Of a DNA stretch of 43,935 nt, positions 29,890-39,386 are shown one piece after another (position 1 is the stretch's first letter; every line of letters begins with the position of its first letter). The stretch comes from an uncultured Selenomonas sp. Lineage in GTDB: Bacteria > Bacillota > Negativicutes > Selenomonadales > Selenomonadaceae. The notes under the pieces were generated by a model that saw only the letters and a program-made list of their open reading frames with translations, did not search any database and was not told the origin of the DNA. Both the position numbers and the translations under genes were made by a program. The DNA lies in the NCBI GenBank assembly GCA_934202005.1, contig CAKPXP010000018.1, positions 1 through 43,935 of the forward strand, written 5' to 3'.

Positions 29890-30618
29890 TTGCACCTCCG
29901 GCAAAAAAAATCCTTGGGGATGGTCAAGGCGGCGGCGGCGCTCGCCATCGCCGCGCTCTTCCTCATCATCCATCTCGCGAATCCTGCGTTCCTGCCTCAT
30001 CTCGCGGGACTGCTCTCGCGCGGCGACATCCAGGAGACGGCGCTCTACATCAAGTCGTTCGGCTCCTGGGCCGTGCTCTTCAGCTTTCTGCTCACGCTCT
30101 TCGTCAACGCGCTGGGCTTCCCGCCCGCCATCATCTTCTCGACGGCGAACACGCTGATCTTCGGCATTTTCTGGGGCATCTTCCTCTCCGTCGCCGCCGA
30201 GACCGTCGGCGTCACCGTGAGCTTTTTGCTGCTGCGCTTTTTCTTCCGCGACGCGGCGGAGAAAATCATCGCGAAGCACAAGACGCTCGCGAGCATCGAC
30301 AAGTACAGCGGCAAGCGCGGCTTCGCCGTCATGCTCATCGCGCGCATGGTGCCGTATTTTCCGAGCGTGCTGCTGAACGCGCTCGGCGCGCTCTCCGCGA
30401 TGAGCCTGCGCGACTACGTGATCTCCTCCTTCGTCGGCAAGTTCCCGTCGACGGGCATCGAGGCCATCATCGGTCACGACACCATCACGCACCAGGAGGA
30501 TCCGACGCGCCTCATCGTCGTCATCGTCTTCGCGGTCCTGCTCATCGTCGGCGCCTGGTGGTACGAGCGACGCGCGGCGAAACGCGCGGAAGCGCAGGCG
30601 GCCGGCCAGGAGCGCTGA
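29890..30618 (+). CDS. TVP38/TMEM64-family (VTT domain) membrane protein
   Basis: The 242-residue inner-membrane protein belongs to the VTT/SNARE-associated family related to DedA and YdjX. Marks are NALGFPPAIIFSTANTLIFG, the segment KRGFAVMLIARMVPYFPSVL and LNALGALSAMSLRDYVISSF. There are about six hydrophobic segments and a basic C-terminal tail. The start taken is TTG 29890, 10 bases after GAAAGGA. An ATG at 29883 is in another frame, but reading through the run of eight A near 29905 with one base less would join it to this frame, so the start is uncertain. The function is probably lipid-related transport, not proven for this subgroup. Confidence 0.85.
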   Translation: MHLRQKKSLGMVKAAAALAIAALFLIIHLANPAFLPHLAGLLSRGDIQETALYIKSFGSWAVLFSFLLTLFVNALGFPPAIIFSTANTLIFGIFWGIFLSVAAETVGVTVSFLLLRFFFRDAAEKIIAKHKTLASIDKYSGKRGFAVMLIARMVPYFPSVLLNALGALSAMSLRDYVISSFVGKFPSTGIEAIIGHDTITHQEDPTRLIVVIVFAVLLIVGAWWYERRAAKRAEAQAAGQER

Positions 30619-30735
30619 ATCGCTGCTTCCTCCCGTCAACGCCTGCACGGAAGCCACGTCTCCTTCCCTGTTATCTTTCGAGAAAAGGCGCGCGATCCCC
30701 TGCGGACACATCCCACACCTGGCACACAAAGCTAC

Positions 30736-30769
30736 ATGCACAGACGTCCACTTCGTGGACATTGTGCAT
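30736..30769 (+). other. Two-part hairpin upstream of the Tat phosphoesterase gene
   Basis: ATGCACA (30736-30742) pairs with TGTGCAT (30763-30769), and inside it GTCCAC (30746-30751) pairs with GTGGAC (30755-30760) with loop TTC. No U-tract follows, so it is not a standard terminator. It lies in the 216-bp gap between the TVP38-like gene and the phosphoesterase gene. Confidence 0.45.
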
Positions 30770-30834
30770 CGCCCTTACAGTAAAAGTGCCAGAGGATGTC
30801 TCCCTGCCCGAACCGCGCGCAGCATGAGGTTTTT

Positions 30835-31875
30835 ATGAATATGTACAGTCGACGCCATTTCCTCCGTCTCTCCCTCCGCGTCCTGCTCGGCCTCGGGCTC
30901 GGCGCACTCCTTCCCGCGCCGCTCGTCCGCGCCGCGGCAGCGGGGCCCCTGCCGCTGCGCCTGCCGACAGGCAGCCAGGCACCGGGCATCCCGCCCAAGG
31001 GGCCGCTGCGTATGCTCGTCTTCACGGACTCGCAGTGCGGCACCTCCTACGAGGCCTGGGCCGCTACCATGCGCGTGGCCTTTGCGCAGTTCGGCACGCC
31101 GGACGCTTTCACCGTCATCGGCGACCTCGTCGACAACGGCGCCTCCGACTGGCACTGGCAGAGCTGGTACGAGGCCATGGCAAAGTACGCGGACGACGCG
31201 CTCTTCCTCCCCGTCATGGGCAACCACGAATGCTATGGCGAGAACTGGCAGAACACTCTCCCCGAGGGCTATCTCGCCCGCTTTCCCGTCCCCGGGAACG
31301 GCCGCCAGGAGTTCCGGGGCTATTACTATGCCTACGACTGCGGCCCCGTCCATTTCCTCGTGCTCAACACGCAGTGGGGCGAACTCGAGCGCCTGCGCCC
31401 CGGCCTCATCGCCGCCCAGCGCGCCTTCCTCTACGCGGATGCGGCCAAACAGATCTGCCAGGGCCGTCGGCCCTGGCAGATCGTCCTCATGCACAAAGAT
31501 ATTCTCGCCTACGACGAGGTACAGCCTGACGGCACCTCCGGCGGCTTCAGCGAGGCGGGCCGCACGTTCATGAAAGACTTCGACGCGCTCGGCATCGACC
31601 TCGTACTCACGGGGCACATGCACGCCTACCGTAACCGCGGCCGCATCAAAAACTTCCAGCGAAGCGCCGACGGCCCCGTCTACATCATGTGCGGGCGCGC
31701 GGGAAACGAATACTATGCCGTCCCCCAGGATCCCTTCGACCTCGTCGCCGCGCCGGACGATCACGAGACGAGCTACGTCACGATTCGCTGTGACGAAAAC
31801 GCGCTCACGCTCGAAGCCTGGACGACCGCCGGCACGCGCCTCGACCGCCTCACGCTCACGAGCAACGGGCAGTAA
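30835..31875 (+). CDS. Metallophosphoesterase with twin-arginine signal peptide
   Basis: The 346-residue calcineurin-like phosphoesterase is predicted to be exported folded. The N-terminus has the Tat motif SRRHFLR (5-11), a hydrophobic stretch to about 30 and a likely cleavage near VRAAAAG. Metal-site motifs appear in order: D65-S-Q67 (Q replaces the usual H), GDLVD (96-100), GNHE (129-132), H220 and GHMH (260-263). ATG 30835 follows GAGG by 5 bases; an in-frame upstream ATG lacks an SD. The tatA-tatC genes lie at 39.4-40.4 kb. The substrate is not evident; purple-acid-phosphatase-like or nucleotidase activity is possible. Confidence 0.88.
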   Translation: MNMYSRRHFLRLSLRVLLGLGLGALLPAPLVRAAAAGPLPLRLPTGSQAPGIPPKGPLRMLVFTDSQCGTSYEAWAATMRVAFAQFGTPDAFTVIGDLVDNGASDWHWQSWYEAMAKYADDALFLPVMGNHECYGENWQNTLPEGYLARFPVPGNGRQEFRGYYYAYDCGPVHFLVLNTQWGELERLRPGLIAAQRAFLYADAAKQICQGRRPWQIVLMHKDILAYDEVQPDGTSGGFSEAGRTFMKDFDALGIDLVLTGHMHAYRNRGRIKNFQRSADGPVYIMCGRAGNEYYAVPQDPFDLVAAPDDHETSYVTIRCDENALTLEAWTTAGTRLDRLTLTSNGQ

Positions 31876-31909
31876 GACGAGACGAGGAAAACTCATCCCT
31901 TATGGAAGC

Positions 31910-32077
31910 TATAGGAACCGCTGATTAAATGAGGTGCCCTGAATTTACGTAGATGCGCTGTATCTCTCTAGGAGACAAACCGGAGGCGTAGCAGAGCTAT
32001 GCTGAGGATTGTAGGGCGACGAGAGGACAGTGCAGATACGTAAAGGCAGGGTGCCGAATTAATCAGTGGTTCCTATA
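31910..32077. mobile_element. MITE-like dispersed inverted-repeat element, complete copy
   Basis: The 168-bp element is bounded by TATAGGAACCGCTGATTAA and its near-perfect inverse TTAATCAGTGGTTCCTATA (1 mismatch in 19). The inner arms continue as an imperfect inverted repeat (GGTGCCCTG/CAGGGTGCC and TTTACGTA/TACGTAAA), so the whole unit folds back on itself. It has no coding capacity. An inner hairpin GCGTAG/CTATGC lies at 31986-32002. TA at each border fits a TA target duplication as for IS630/Tc1-type elements, but the mobiliser is not in the window. A second copy begins at 43839. Confidence 0.8.
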
Positions 32078-32084
32078 TCAACTG

Positions 32085-32127
32085 AAAGCTGTGTCAACGC
32101 AATGCGTTCCACAGCTTTTTATTTTCC
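32085..32127. terminator. Bidirectional terminator between phosphoesterase and P-ATPase genes
   Basis: AAAGCTGTG (32085-32093) pairs with CACAGCTTT (32110-32118), with an inner stem AACGC/GCGTT. The plus strand has a U-rich tail TTTTTATTTT. The minus strand has only a short U run. It lies 15 bp past the P-ATPase stop on the minus strand. Confidence 0.8.
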
Positions 32128-32135
32128 CGCTCGCC

Positions 32136-34028
32136 TCACGTGTGCTGCGCTCTGCCGCCCGCGAAGAGCGCGCGCATAGCGTTGAGCACAGCGAGCACCA
32201 TGACGCCGACATCGGCGAAGATGGCCGCCCACATGTTCGCGAGGCCGACGGCGCAGAGGAGGAGCACGAGGATCTTGACGCCGATAGAGAAGGCGATGTT
32301 CTCACGGACGATGCGCATGGTCCGGCGCGCGATGCGGCGGGCGACGGCGATCTTGAGCGGGTCGTCGTCCATGAGCACGATGTCCGCCGCCTCGATGGCG
32401 GCATCCGAGCCCAGCGCGCCCATCGCGATGCCGACGTCGGCGCGCGCGAGCACGGGCGCGTCGTTGATGCCGTCGCCGACGAACGCGACGCCGCCGCGCT
32501 TTGCCGCGAGCAGCGCCTCGAGCCGCGCGACCTTGTCCGCGGGCAGGAGCTCGCAGGCGTAGTCGTCGAGGCCGAGCGAGCGCGCGACCTCCGCCGCCGT
32601 CGCGCGGCCATCGCCCGTGAGCATCAGCGTATGGCGGACGCCCTGTGCGCGGAGCGTCGCGATGGCTGCCGCCGCGTGCGGCTTCGGCACATCGGCGACG
32701 ACGATGTGTCCCATATAGGTGCCGTCCATCGCCACATGCACGATGGTTCCCGTCTTGTGACAGTGGTGCCAGGACACGCCGAGTCCTTCCATGAGCTTCG
32801 CGTTGCCGACGCAGACGGTGTGCCCGTTGACGCGGGCGCGCACACCCTGTCCCGCGATCTCCTCCACGTCCTCGACGGTGCAGCCGTCGGCCTCGCCGGG
32901 GTAGGCGCTGCGCAGCGACGCCGCGATGGGATGCGTGGAATAGCGCTCGACGTGCGCGGCGAGATGCAGGAGCTCCTTTTCCGCGATCGTCTCGGGATGG
33001 ACCGCCGCCACCTCGAACGCGCCTTTCGTGAGCGTGCCCGTCTTGTCAAAGACGACTGACGTGACATCCGCGAGTGCCTCGAGGTAGTTCGATCCCTTCA
33101 CGAGAACGCCCGCGCGGCTCGCGCCGCCGAGCCCGGCGAAGAACGAGAGCGGAATGCTGATGACGAGCGCGCAGGGGCAACTCACGACGAGGAACGTAAG
33201 CGCGCGGTAGAGCCATGTGCCCCACTCCGGCGCCGCGCCGAGCGCGAGGACTCGCACGAGCGACGGCAGGACGGCGAGCGCGGCGGCCGCGCCGACGACC
33301 GCCGGCGTATAGACGCGCGCGAAGCGCGTGATGAACTGCTCCGCGCGCGACTTGCGCGAGCTCGCATCCTCGACGAGCTCGAGGATCTTCGAGGCCGTCG
33401 ACTCGTCGAATTCCTTCGTCGTGCGGATGCGCAGCAGGCCGCTGACATTGATGCAGCCGCTCAATACCTCGTCGCCCGCCGCCACGTCGCGCGGCAGGCT
33501 CTCGCCCGTGAGCGCGACGGTATTGAGCGCGGAGGCGCCGGAGACGACGACGCCGTCGATGGGGATCTTCTCTCCCGGCTGTACGGTGATGACCGTGCCG
33601 ACCGCCACCTCATCGGGATCGACGCGCCGGAGCGCTCCGTTCTCTCCCGCAACGTTCGCGTAGTCGGGGCGGATGTCCATGAGCTCCGTGATATCGCGGC
33701 GGCTCTTGCCGATGGCATACGACTGGAACCACTCGCCCACCTGATAAAAGAGCATGACCGCGATGGCCTCCGTGTAGTCGCCGTCCTCATAGATCGCGAG
33801 CGCGAGCGCGCCGAGCGTCGCCACGGCCATGAGCAGGCACTCGTCGAGCGGCTGGCGCCTGACGACGCCGCGCCCCGCCTTGTAGAGGATGTCGTAGCCG
33901 ACGACGAGATACGGCACGAGGTACGCGATGAGCCGCGGCAATCCCTGCAAGCCGAGCTGTCCGACGACGAGGATGAGCACGGCCGAGGCGGCGATGCGGA
34001 TGAGGTTCTTCTTCTGCTTCTTGTTCAT
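32136..34028 (-). CDS. Heavy-metal P1B-type ATPase (Zn/Cd/Pb type)
   Basis: The 630-residue membrane pump exports metal ions with ATP. Motifs in order are TGES (174-177), CPC (284-286) in SCPCALVIS, the phosphorylated D328 in DKTGT, HP (366-367), TGDGR (471-475) and GDGIND (518-523). The last membrane helices carry CAVGLANMWAAIFADVGVMV, as in ZntA/CadA. There is no N-terminal HMA metal-binding domain; the protein starts with basic MNKKQKKN and then a membrane helix. ATG 34028 has AGGAG at 8 bases. An SmtB/CzrA-like operator just upstream supports zinc or cadmium control, but no ArsR-family gene is in the window. Confidence 0.93.
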   Translation of the reverse strand: MNKKQKKNLIRIAASAVLILVVGQLGLQGLPRLIAYLVPYLVVGYDILYKAGRGVVRRQPLDECLLMAVATLGALALAIYEDGDYTEAIAVMLFYQVGEWFQSYAIGKSRRDITELMDIRPDYANVAGENGALRRVDPDEVAVGTVITVQPGEKIPIDGVVVSGASALNTVALTGESLPRDVAAGDEVLSGCINVSGLLRIRTTKEFDESTASKILELVEDASSRKSRAEQFITRFARVYTPAVVGAAAALAVLPSLVRVLALGAAPEWGTWLYRALTFLVVSCPCALVISIPLSFFAGLGGASRAGVLVKGSNYLEALADVTSVVFDKTGTLTKGAFEVAAVHPETIAEKELLHLAAHVERYSTHPIAASLRSAYPGEADGCTVEDVEEIAGQGVRARVNGHTVCVGNAKLMEGLGVSWHHCHKTGTIVHVAMDGTYMGHIVVADVPKPHAAAAIATLRAQGVRHTLMLTGDGRATAAEVARSLGLDDYACELLPADKVARLEALLAAKRGGVAFVGDGINDAPVLARADVGIAMGALGSDAAIEAADIVLMDDDPLKIAVARRIARRTMRIVRENIAFSIGVKILVLLLCAVGLANMWAAIFADVGVMVLAVLNAMRALFAGGRAQHT

Positions 34029-34049
34029 CTCCCACACTCCTGTCTATAT

Positions 34050-34104
34050 ATGAACGATTGTTCATTTGTTTTCTTCAGTATATCAAAAAATGCCCGGACG
34101 TCAA
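34050..34104 (-). promoter_or_regulatory. P-ATPase promoter with ArsR/SmtB-like operator
   Basis: On the minus strand there is TTGACG (34099-34104), a 16-bp spacer and TATACT (34077-34082). Just downstream, between the -10 and the SD, is the inverted repeat ATGAAC-AATC-GTTCAT (34050-34065), which resembles the TGAAC/GTTCA operators of zinc- and cadmium-sensing ArsR/SmtB repressors (SmtB, CzrA, CadC). The repressor identity is inference. Confidence 0.75.
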
Positions 34105-34136
34105 GAACCTTTTGCGGATTCTTTTCCGTCCGGGCA
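34086..34136 (-). terminator. Terminator at the end of the tat-fhs operon, overlapping the P-ATPase promoter
   Basis: The arms TGCCCGGACG (34091-34100) and CGTCCGGGCA (34127-34136) form a long stem, with an inner stem of about 7 bp. On the minus strand the stem is followed by UUUUUU (A-run 34085-34090). The -35 of the P-ATPase promoter lies in the downstream arm. It is the first strong terminator after fhs. Confidence 0.8.
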
Positions 34137-34353
34137 TTGATCTGCCCATCAGACAGGCGCTGCGCGCGTGTGGAGAATGGCTTCCTCATGAGTGCCGAGC
34201 GTAGCGCTGGCGGAAGAGGTATTTTTGTCTCAAATGATGCTTCTCGGCACAATCCCCCGCCGCGCAACACCTCTTCCACCGCTTCGCGGTCCCCCTTCTC
34301 CTGAGGAGAAGGTATGTTCTCATCCACTCAACAGTAAGTGGAAAAATCTTGCA
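34137..34353. repeat. Repeat-rich intergenic block between fhs and the P-ATPase gene
   Basis: No gene is seen here. Nested inverted repeats include GTGCCGAG near 34192-34199 with CTCGGCAC near 34233-34240, GGAAGAGGT with ACCTCTTCC, and the hairpin CCTTCTCC-TGA-GGAGAAGG (34302-34320), which recurs after tkt at 21525. The block looks like a composite of dispersed intergenic repeats. Confidence 0.55.
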
Positions 34354-34368
34354 TTAATCAGTGCTTCC

Positions 34369-34372
<4 letters not shown>
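34354..34372. repeat. Solitary end of the MITE-like family at the fhs stop codon
   Basis: Plus-strand TTAATCAGTGCTTCCTTAA is the same end as in the element at 31910-32077. On the minus strand the TAA that stops fhs is the first part of this end (TTTTTTAAGGAAGCACTGAT). No matching opposite end is obvious within 200 bp. Confidence 0.65.
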
Positions 34373-36036
<1,664 letters not shown>

Positions 36037-36080
36037 AGGTACCTTCCTTTCCTCCCGCGGCGCTTGGCCGCATCTTACCT

Positions 36081-36113
36081 TAGGGAACCACTGATTAATT
36101 CAGCGGTTCCTTA
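36081..36113. repeat. Minimal palindromic copy of the MITE-like family between folD and fhs
   Basis: GGAACCACTGA (36084-36094), five bases TTAAT, and TCAGCGGTTCC (36100-36110) are the two ends of the family joined without the internal part. On the minus-strand RNA the single mismatch becomes a G-U pair. No U-tract follows, so it is not a terminator, but it places a stem in the folD-fhs message. Confidence 0.7.
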
Positions 36114-36121
36114 GACTAGCT

Positions 36122-37012
36122 TCAGTCCTTTTGCGCGGCGAGCTGGCATGCGGCAGCCGTCACGACATTCTCCATGAGCATCGCGACGGTGATCAGGCCG
36201 ACGCCGCCCGGCACGGGCGTGATGGCGCCCGCGACCTCCGCCGCGCCGGCGAAGTCGACATCGCCGACGAGCTTACCGCGCGGATGATCCGCGTCGGGCG
36301 GCAGGCGGTTGATGCCGACGTCGATGACCGTCGCGCCGGGCTTCACCATATCCGCCCGGATGAAGCCGGGCCGTCCGACGGCCGCGACGAGGATGTCCGC
36401 CTCGCGCGTCACCGCCGCGAGATCCTTCGTATGGCTGTGGCAGATGGTGACTGTCGCGTTTTCCTGCAGCAGCAGGCTCGCCATCGGCTTGCCGACGATG
36501 TTGCTGCGACCGACGACGACGGCGCGCGCACCGTCCATGGCGATGCCCGCGAGCTCGAGCATCTTGAGGCAGCCCGCGGGCGTGCAGGGCACGAGGCCCG
36601 GCTCGCCCATCACGAGGCGGCCGACATTGACGGGATGGAACCCGTCGACATCTTTCTCCGGCAGGATGCGCCCTGTGATCTCCTTCTCGCGGCACGCGAG
36701 CGCGCCCGGCAGCGGCAGCTGCACGAGGATGCCGTGGATGCGCTTGTCGTAATTGAGCTCGTCGATGCGCGCGGTGAGCTCCTGTTCCGTCACCGTCTCC
36801 GGCAGACGTATGACCTCGGAGTAGAGCGCGAGCTCCTGACAGGCGCGGTCCTTGTTGCGCACGTAGACCTGCGACGCGGGATCCTCGCCGACGATGATGA
36901 CGGCGAGTCCCGGCGTCACGCCGTACTTCTCCTCGAGCGCGCGCGCCCGTTTCGCCGCGTCCTCCTTGAACTTCGCGGCGAACTCCTTACCCGAAAGAAT
37001 CCTGGCTGACAT
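36122..37012 (-). CDS. folD: Bifunctional methylene-THF dehydrogenase/methenyl-THF cyclohydrolase
   Basis: The 296-residue enzyme interconverts 5,10-methylene-THF and 10-formyl-THF, feeding or using the Fhs product. Marks are [20 protein letters not shown] with the catalytic lysine in YVRNK, the segment [20 protein letters not shown] and [18 protein letters not shown], the NADP-binding [20 protein letters not shown], and [20 protein letters not shown] 37012 has AAAGGATAGGG. It lies directly before fhs. Confidence 0.97.
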   Translation of the reverse strand: MSARILSGKEFAAKFKEDAAKRARALEEKYGVTPGLAVIIVGEDPASQVYVRNKDRACQELALYSEVIRLPETVTEQELTARIDELNYDKRIHGILVQLPLPGALACREKEITGRILPEKDVDGFHPVNVGRLVMGEPGLVPCTPAGCLKMLELAGIAMDGARAVVVGRSNIVGKPMASLLLQENATVTICHSHTKDLAAVTREADILVAAVGRPGFIRADMVKPGATVIDVGINRLPPDADHPRGKLVGDVDFAGAAEVAGAITPVPGGVGLITVAMLMENVVTAAACQLAAQKD

Positions 37013-37039
37013 AGCCTCACCCTATCCTTTCTCCCTGTC

Positions 37040-37891
37040 TCAGACCTGGTAACTGGCCCAGGTGCAGAGGAACATGACGACGGAAACCAGCCCGTTGCGC
37101 ATGAAATAACGCTGGTTGAGCTGCGAAAAATCATTCCAGCGCAAGATGCGGTGCTGATAGACGAGCACCCCTCCCGCGATACCTACGCCTGCATAATACG
37201 GCCAGGCGAGGTGCATGAGCACGCCGAGGTCGAAGAAGCAGACGACGGCGAGCAGATGGTAGATGCGCGCGATGCCGAACGCGTTCTTCACGCCGTTCTC
37301 CGTCGCGAGCGAATGGAGCCCGTGCGCGAGGTCGAACTTCCGGTCCTGCGCGCCGTACATCGCGTCGAACCCCGCCATCCAGAGCATGACGCCCACGCAG
37401 AGCACGGCGAGCGGCACGCTCAGCACCTCGCCGCCGACAGCCACCCAGCCGCCCGCCGACGCCATGGCGATGGCGACGCCGAGCATGAGGTGGCAGTAGC
37501 CCGTGAACCGTTTCGTGAACGGGTAGACGACGCAGGGCAGCGCCGCGAGCGGCAGCAGATAGATGCAGATGGGCGCGAGCTGCAGCACCGCGTAGATGAG
37601 GATGAGGAAGCAGAGCGCGATGAATACGCCCGCCTCCCGCTTCGAGATCGCGCCGCGCACCATCGCGCGGCCCGCCATGCGCGGCTGCTGGCTGTCGTAC
37701 TTGAGGTCCGCCCAGTTGTCGATGGCGAGCGACGCCGCGCGCGCCGTCGTGATGGCGACGGCGATCCAGAGGATATCTATGAGGCGCGGCCGCCCGCCCG
37801 TCGCGAGCAGCGCGCCGATGAACGCGAACGGCAGATCGAACACCGTATGATGCAGCGCGATGTTGTTGAGATGCGCACGAATGCTGATCAC
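37040..37891 (-). CDS. ubiA: UbiA-family prenyltransferase
   Basis: The 283-residue membrane protein has about eight or nine helices and is likely to attach a polyprenyl chain to an aromatic ring in quinone synthesis (UbiA or futalosine-route MqnP). The second aspartate motif DAMYGAQDRKFDLAHGLHSL (D176, D183, D187) is typical. The first motif is altered: where NRxIDxxxD is usual, the sequence is AIDNWADLKYD (57-66), with D58 in place of the Asn. The start is GTG 37891, overlapping the ubiD stop by four bases (GTGA), so the pair is translationally coupled. Confidence 0.88.
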   Translation of the reverse strand: MISIRAHLNNIALHHTVFDLPFAFIGALLATGGRPRLIDILWIAVAITTARAASLAIDNWADLKYDSQQPRMAGRAMVRGAISKREAGVFIALCFLILIYAVLQLAPICIYLLPLAALPCVVYPFTKRFTGYCHLMLGVAIAMASAGGWVAVGGEVLSVPLAVLCVGVMLWMAGFDAMYGAQDRKFDLAHGLHSLATENGVKNAFGIARIYHLLAVVCFFDLGVLMHLAWPYYAGVGIAGGVLVYQHRILRWNDFSQLNQRYFMRNGLVSVVMFLCTWASYQV

Positions 37892-39363
37892 TTTGCGCCC
37901 CCCTCTCCCTCGAGGCCGAGCCGCGGCCAGAGCGCATCGACGCGCGCGCGCACCTCGTCCGTCATCGTGATCTCATCCGGCCAGGGGCGCGTATGCCCCT
38001 CCTCCGGCCACGTCTTCGTCGCGTCGATACCGAGCTTCGCGCCCCACTTCGCCAGCGGCGAGGAATGATCGAGCACATCGAGCGGCCCCTCGACGATCTC
38101 GAGGTCATGCTTCGCGTCGATGTTGTTGAACACGCGCCACCAGACCTCCTTCATATCCTGCACGTTCACATGCTTGTCGACGACGATGATCATCTTGACG
38201 TTCATCATCTGTCCCATGCCCCAGAGCGCGTGCATGACCTTGCGCGCCTGCATCGGATAGCGCTTGTCGATGGCGACGACGCAGCAGTCGTGGAACACGC
38301 CCTCGAGCGGCATGTTGATATCGACGATCTCCGGCAGCATCTGCTGCATGAGCGGCAGGAAGATGCGCTCCGTCGCCTTCGCGAGGTAGCAGTCCTCCAT
38401 CGGCGGCTTGCCCACGATGGTCGCCGCGTAGATGGGATCCTTGCGGTGCGTGATGCAAGTCACATGGAACACGGGATAGTCGTCGGCGAGCGAGTAGTAG
38501 CCCGTATGGTCGCCAAAAGGCCCCTCGCGGCGCATTTCGTCCGTGCGCACATAGCCCTCGAGCACGATCTCCGCAGCCGCCGGCACCTCGAGATCCACCG
38601 TCTTGCACTTGACCATCTCGACCGACTTGTGGCGCAGGAAGCCCGCGAACACCATCTCGTCGATGTCGCGCGGCAGCGGCGCCGTCGCCGCGTACGTGAG
38701 CACGGGATCGGCACCGATGGCGACGGCGACCTCGATTTTCTCGCCGCCCGCCGTCTTCGTATCGCGGAAATTATCCGCGCCGTTCTTGTGGATGTGCCAG
38801 TGCATGCCCGTCGTCTGCTTATCGTATTTCTGCAGGCGGTACATGCCGACGTTGCGCTTCCCCGTCGTCGGATTCTTCGTGAAGACGAGCGGCAGCGTGA
38901 TGAACGGCCCGCCGTCCTGCGGCCAGCAGGTGAGGATCGGCAGCTTGTCGAGGTCGACCGTCTCCTCCACGACCTCCTGGCACGGCGCCTTTTTCACATA
39001 CTTCGGGAAATTGATTGCCTTCTTCGCGAGCGGCAGCAGCGACACGACATCCATCTTGTGCGCAAGCGAGATATACGGCAGGCGCAGGATCTCGCGGATC
39101 TCGTCCCCCACATCGTCGAGCTTCTCGACGCCGAGCGCGAGCGCCATGCGTTCGTAGCTGCCGAACGCGTTCATGAGCACGGGCATATCGTAGCCCTTCA
39201 CATGCTCGAAGAGCAGCGCCTTGTTGCCATCGCCCTCGAGCTTCGACACGCGGTCCGTGATCTCCGTGATCTCCAGGTAGCAGTCCACGGGCTCGGCGAT
39301 GCGGCGCAGCCAGCCGCGCGCCTCGAGCGCCGCGATGAACTCGCGTAAATCCTTATATGCCAA
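37888..39363 (-). CDS. ubiD: UbiD-family prenylated-FMN decarboxylase
   Basis: The 491-residue enzyme is a UbiD-type aromatic acid decarboxylase; with UbiA it would act in menaquinone or ubiquinone-like synthesis (UbiD or MqnL). Marks are KRNVGMYRLQKYDKQTTGMH (with R176), REGPFGDHTGYYS (E280) and YPMQARKVMHALWGMGQMMN. TTG 39363 is chosen, 7 bases after GGAGG; an ATG 15 bases upstream would include that SD. No UbiX (prFMN synthase) gene is in the window and must be elsewhere. Confidence 0.92.
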   Translation of the reverse strand: MAYKDLREFIAALEARGWLRRIAEPVDCYLEITEITDRVSKLEGDGNKALLFEHVKGYDMPVLMNAFGSYERMALALGVEKLDDVGDEIREILRLPYISLAHKMDVVSLLPLAKKAINFPKYVKKAPCQEVVEETVDLDKLPILTCWPQDGGPFITLPLVFTKNPTTGKRNVGMYRLQKYDKQTTGMHWHIHKNGADNFRDTKTAGGEKIEVAVAIGADPVLTYAATAPLPRDIDEMVFAGFLRHKSVEMVKCKTVDLEVPAAAEIVLEGYVRTDEMRREGPFGDHTGYYSLADDYPVFHVTCITHRKDPIYAATIVGKPPMEDCYLAKATERIFLPLMQQMLPEIVDINMPLEGVFHDCCVVAIDKRYPMQARKVMHALWGMGQMMNVKMIIVVDKHVNVQDMKEVWWRVFNNIDAKHDLEIVEGPLDVLDHSSPLAKWGAKLGIDATKTWPEEGHTRPWPDEITMTDEVRARVDALWPRLGLEGEGGAK

Positions 39364-39386
39364 AATGTTTCCTCCCATACATGAGC

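Noticed and set aside
30736..30769. Terminator after the TVP38-like gene
   Set aside because: The stem has an interior loop and no U-tract follows on either strand, so I list it only as a hairpin.
29871..30827. A 318-codon plus-strand frame overlapping the TVP38-like gene
   Set aside because: It is Arg/His-rich, has no membrane segments or domain, and is a frame shadow of the real gene.
31910..32077. Insertion sequence encoding a transposase
   Set aside because: The element is only 168 bp and has no coding frame; it is at most a non-autonomous derivative.
34025..34327. A 100-codon minus-strand frame as a possible ArsR-type regulator of the P-ATPase
   Set aside because: It has no helix-turn-helix or metal-site pattern and runs across repeats, terminator and promoter.
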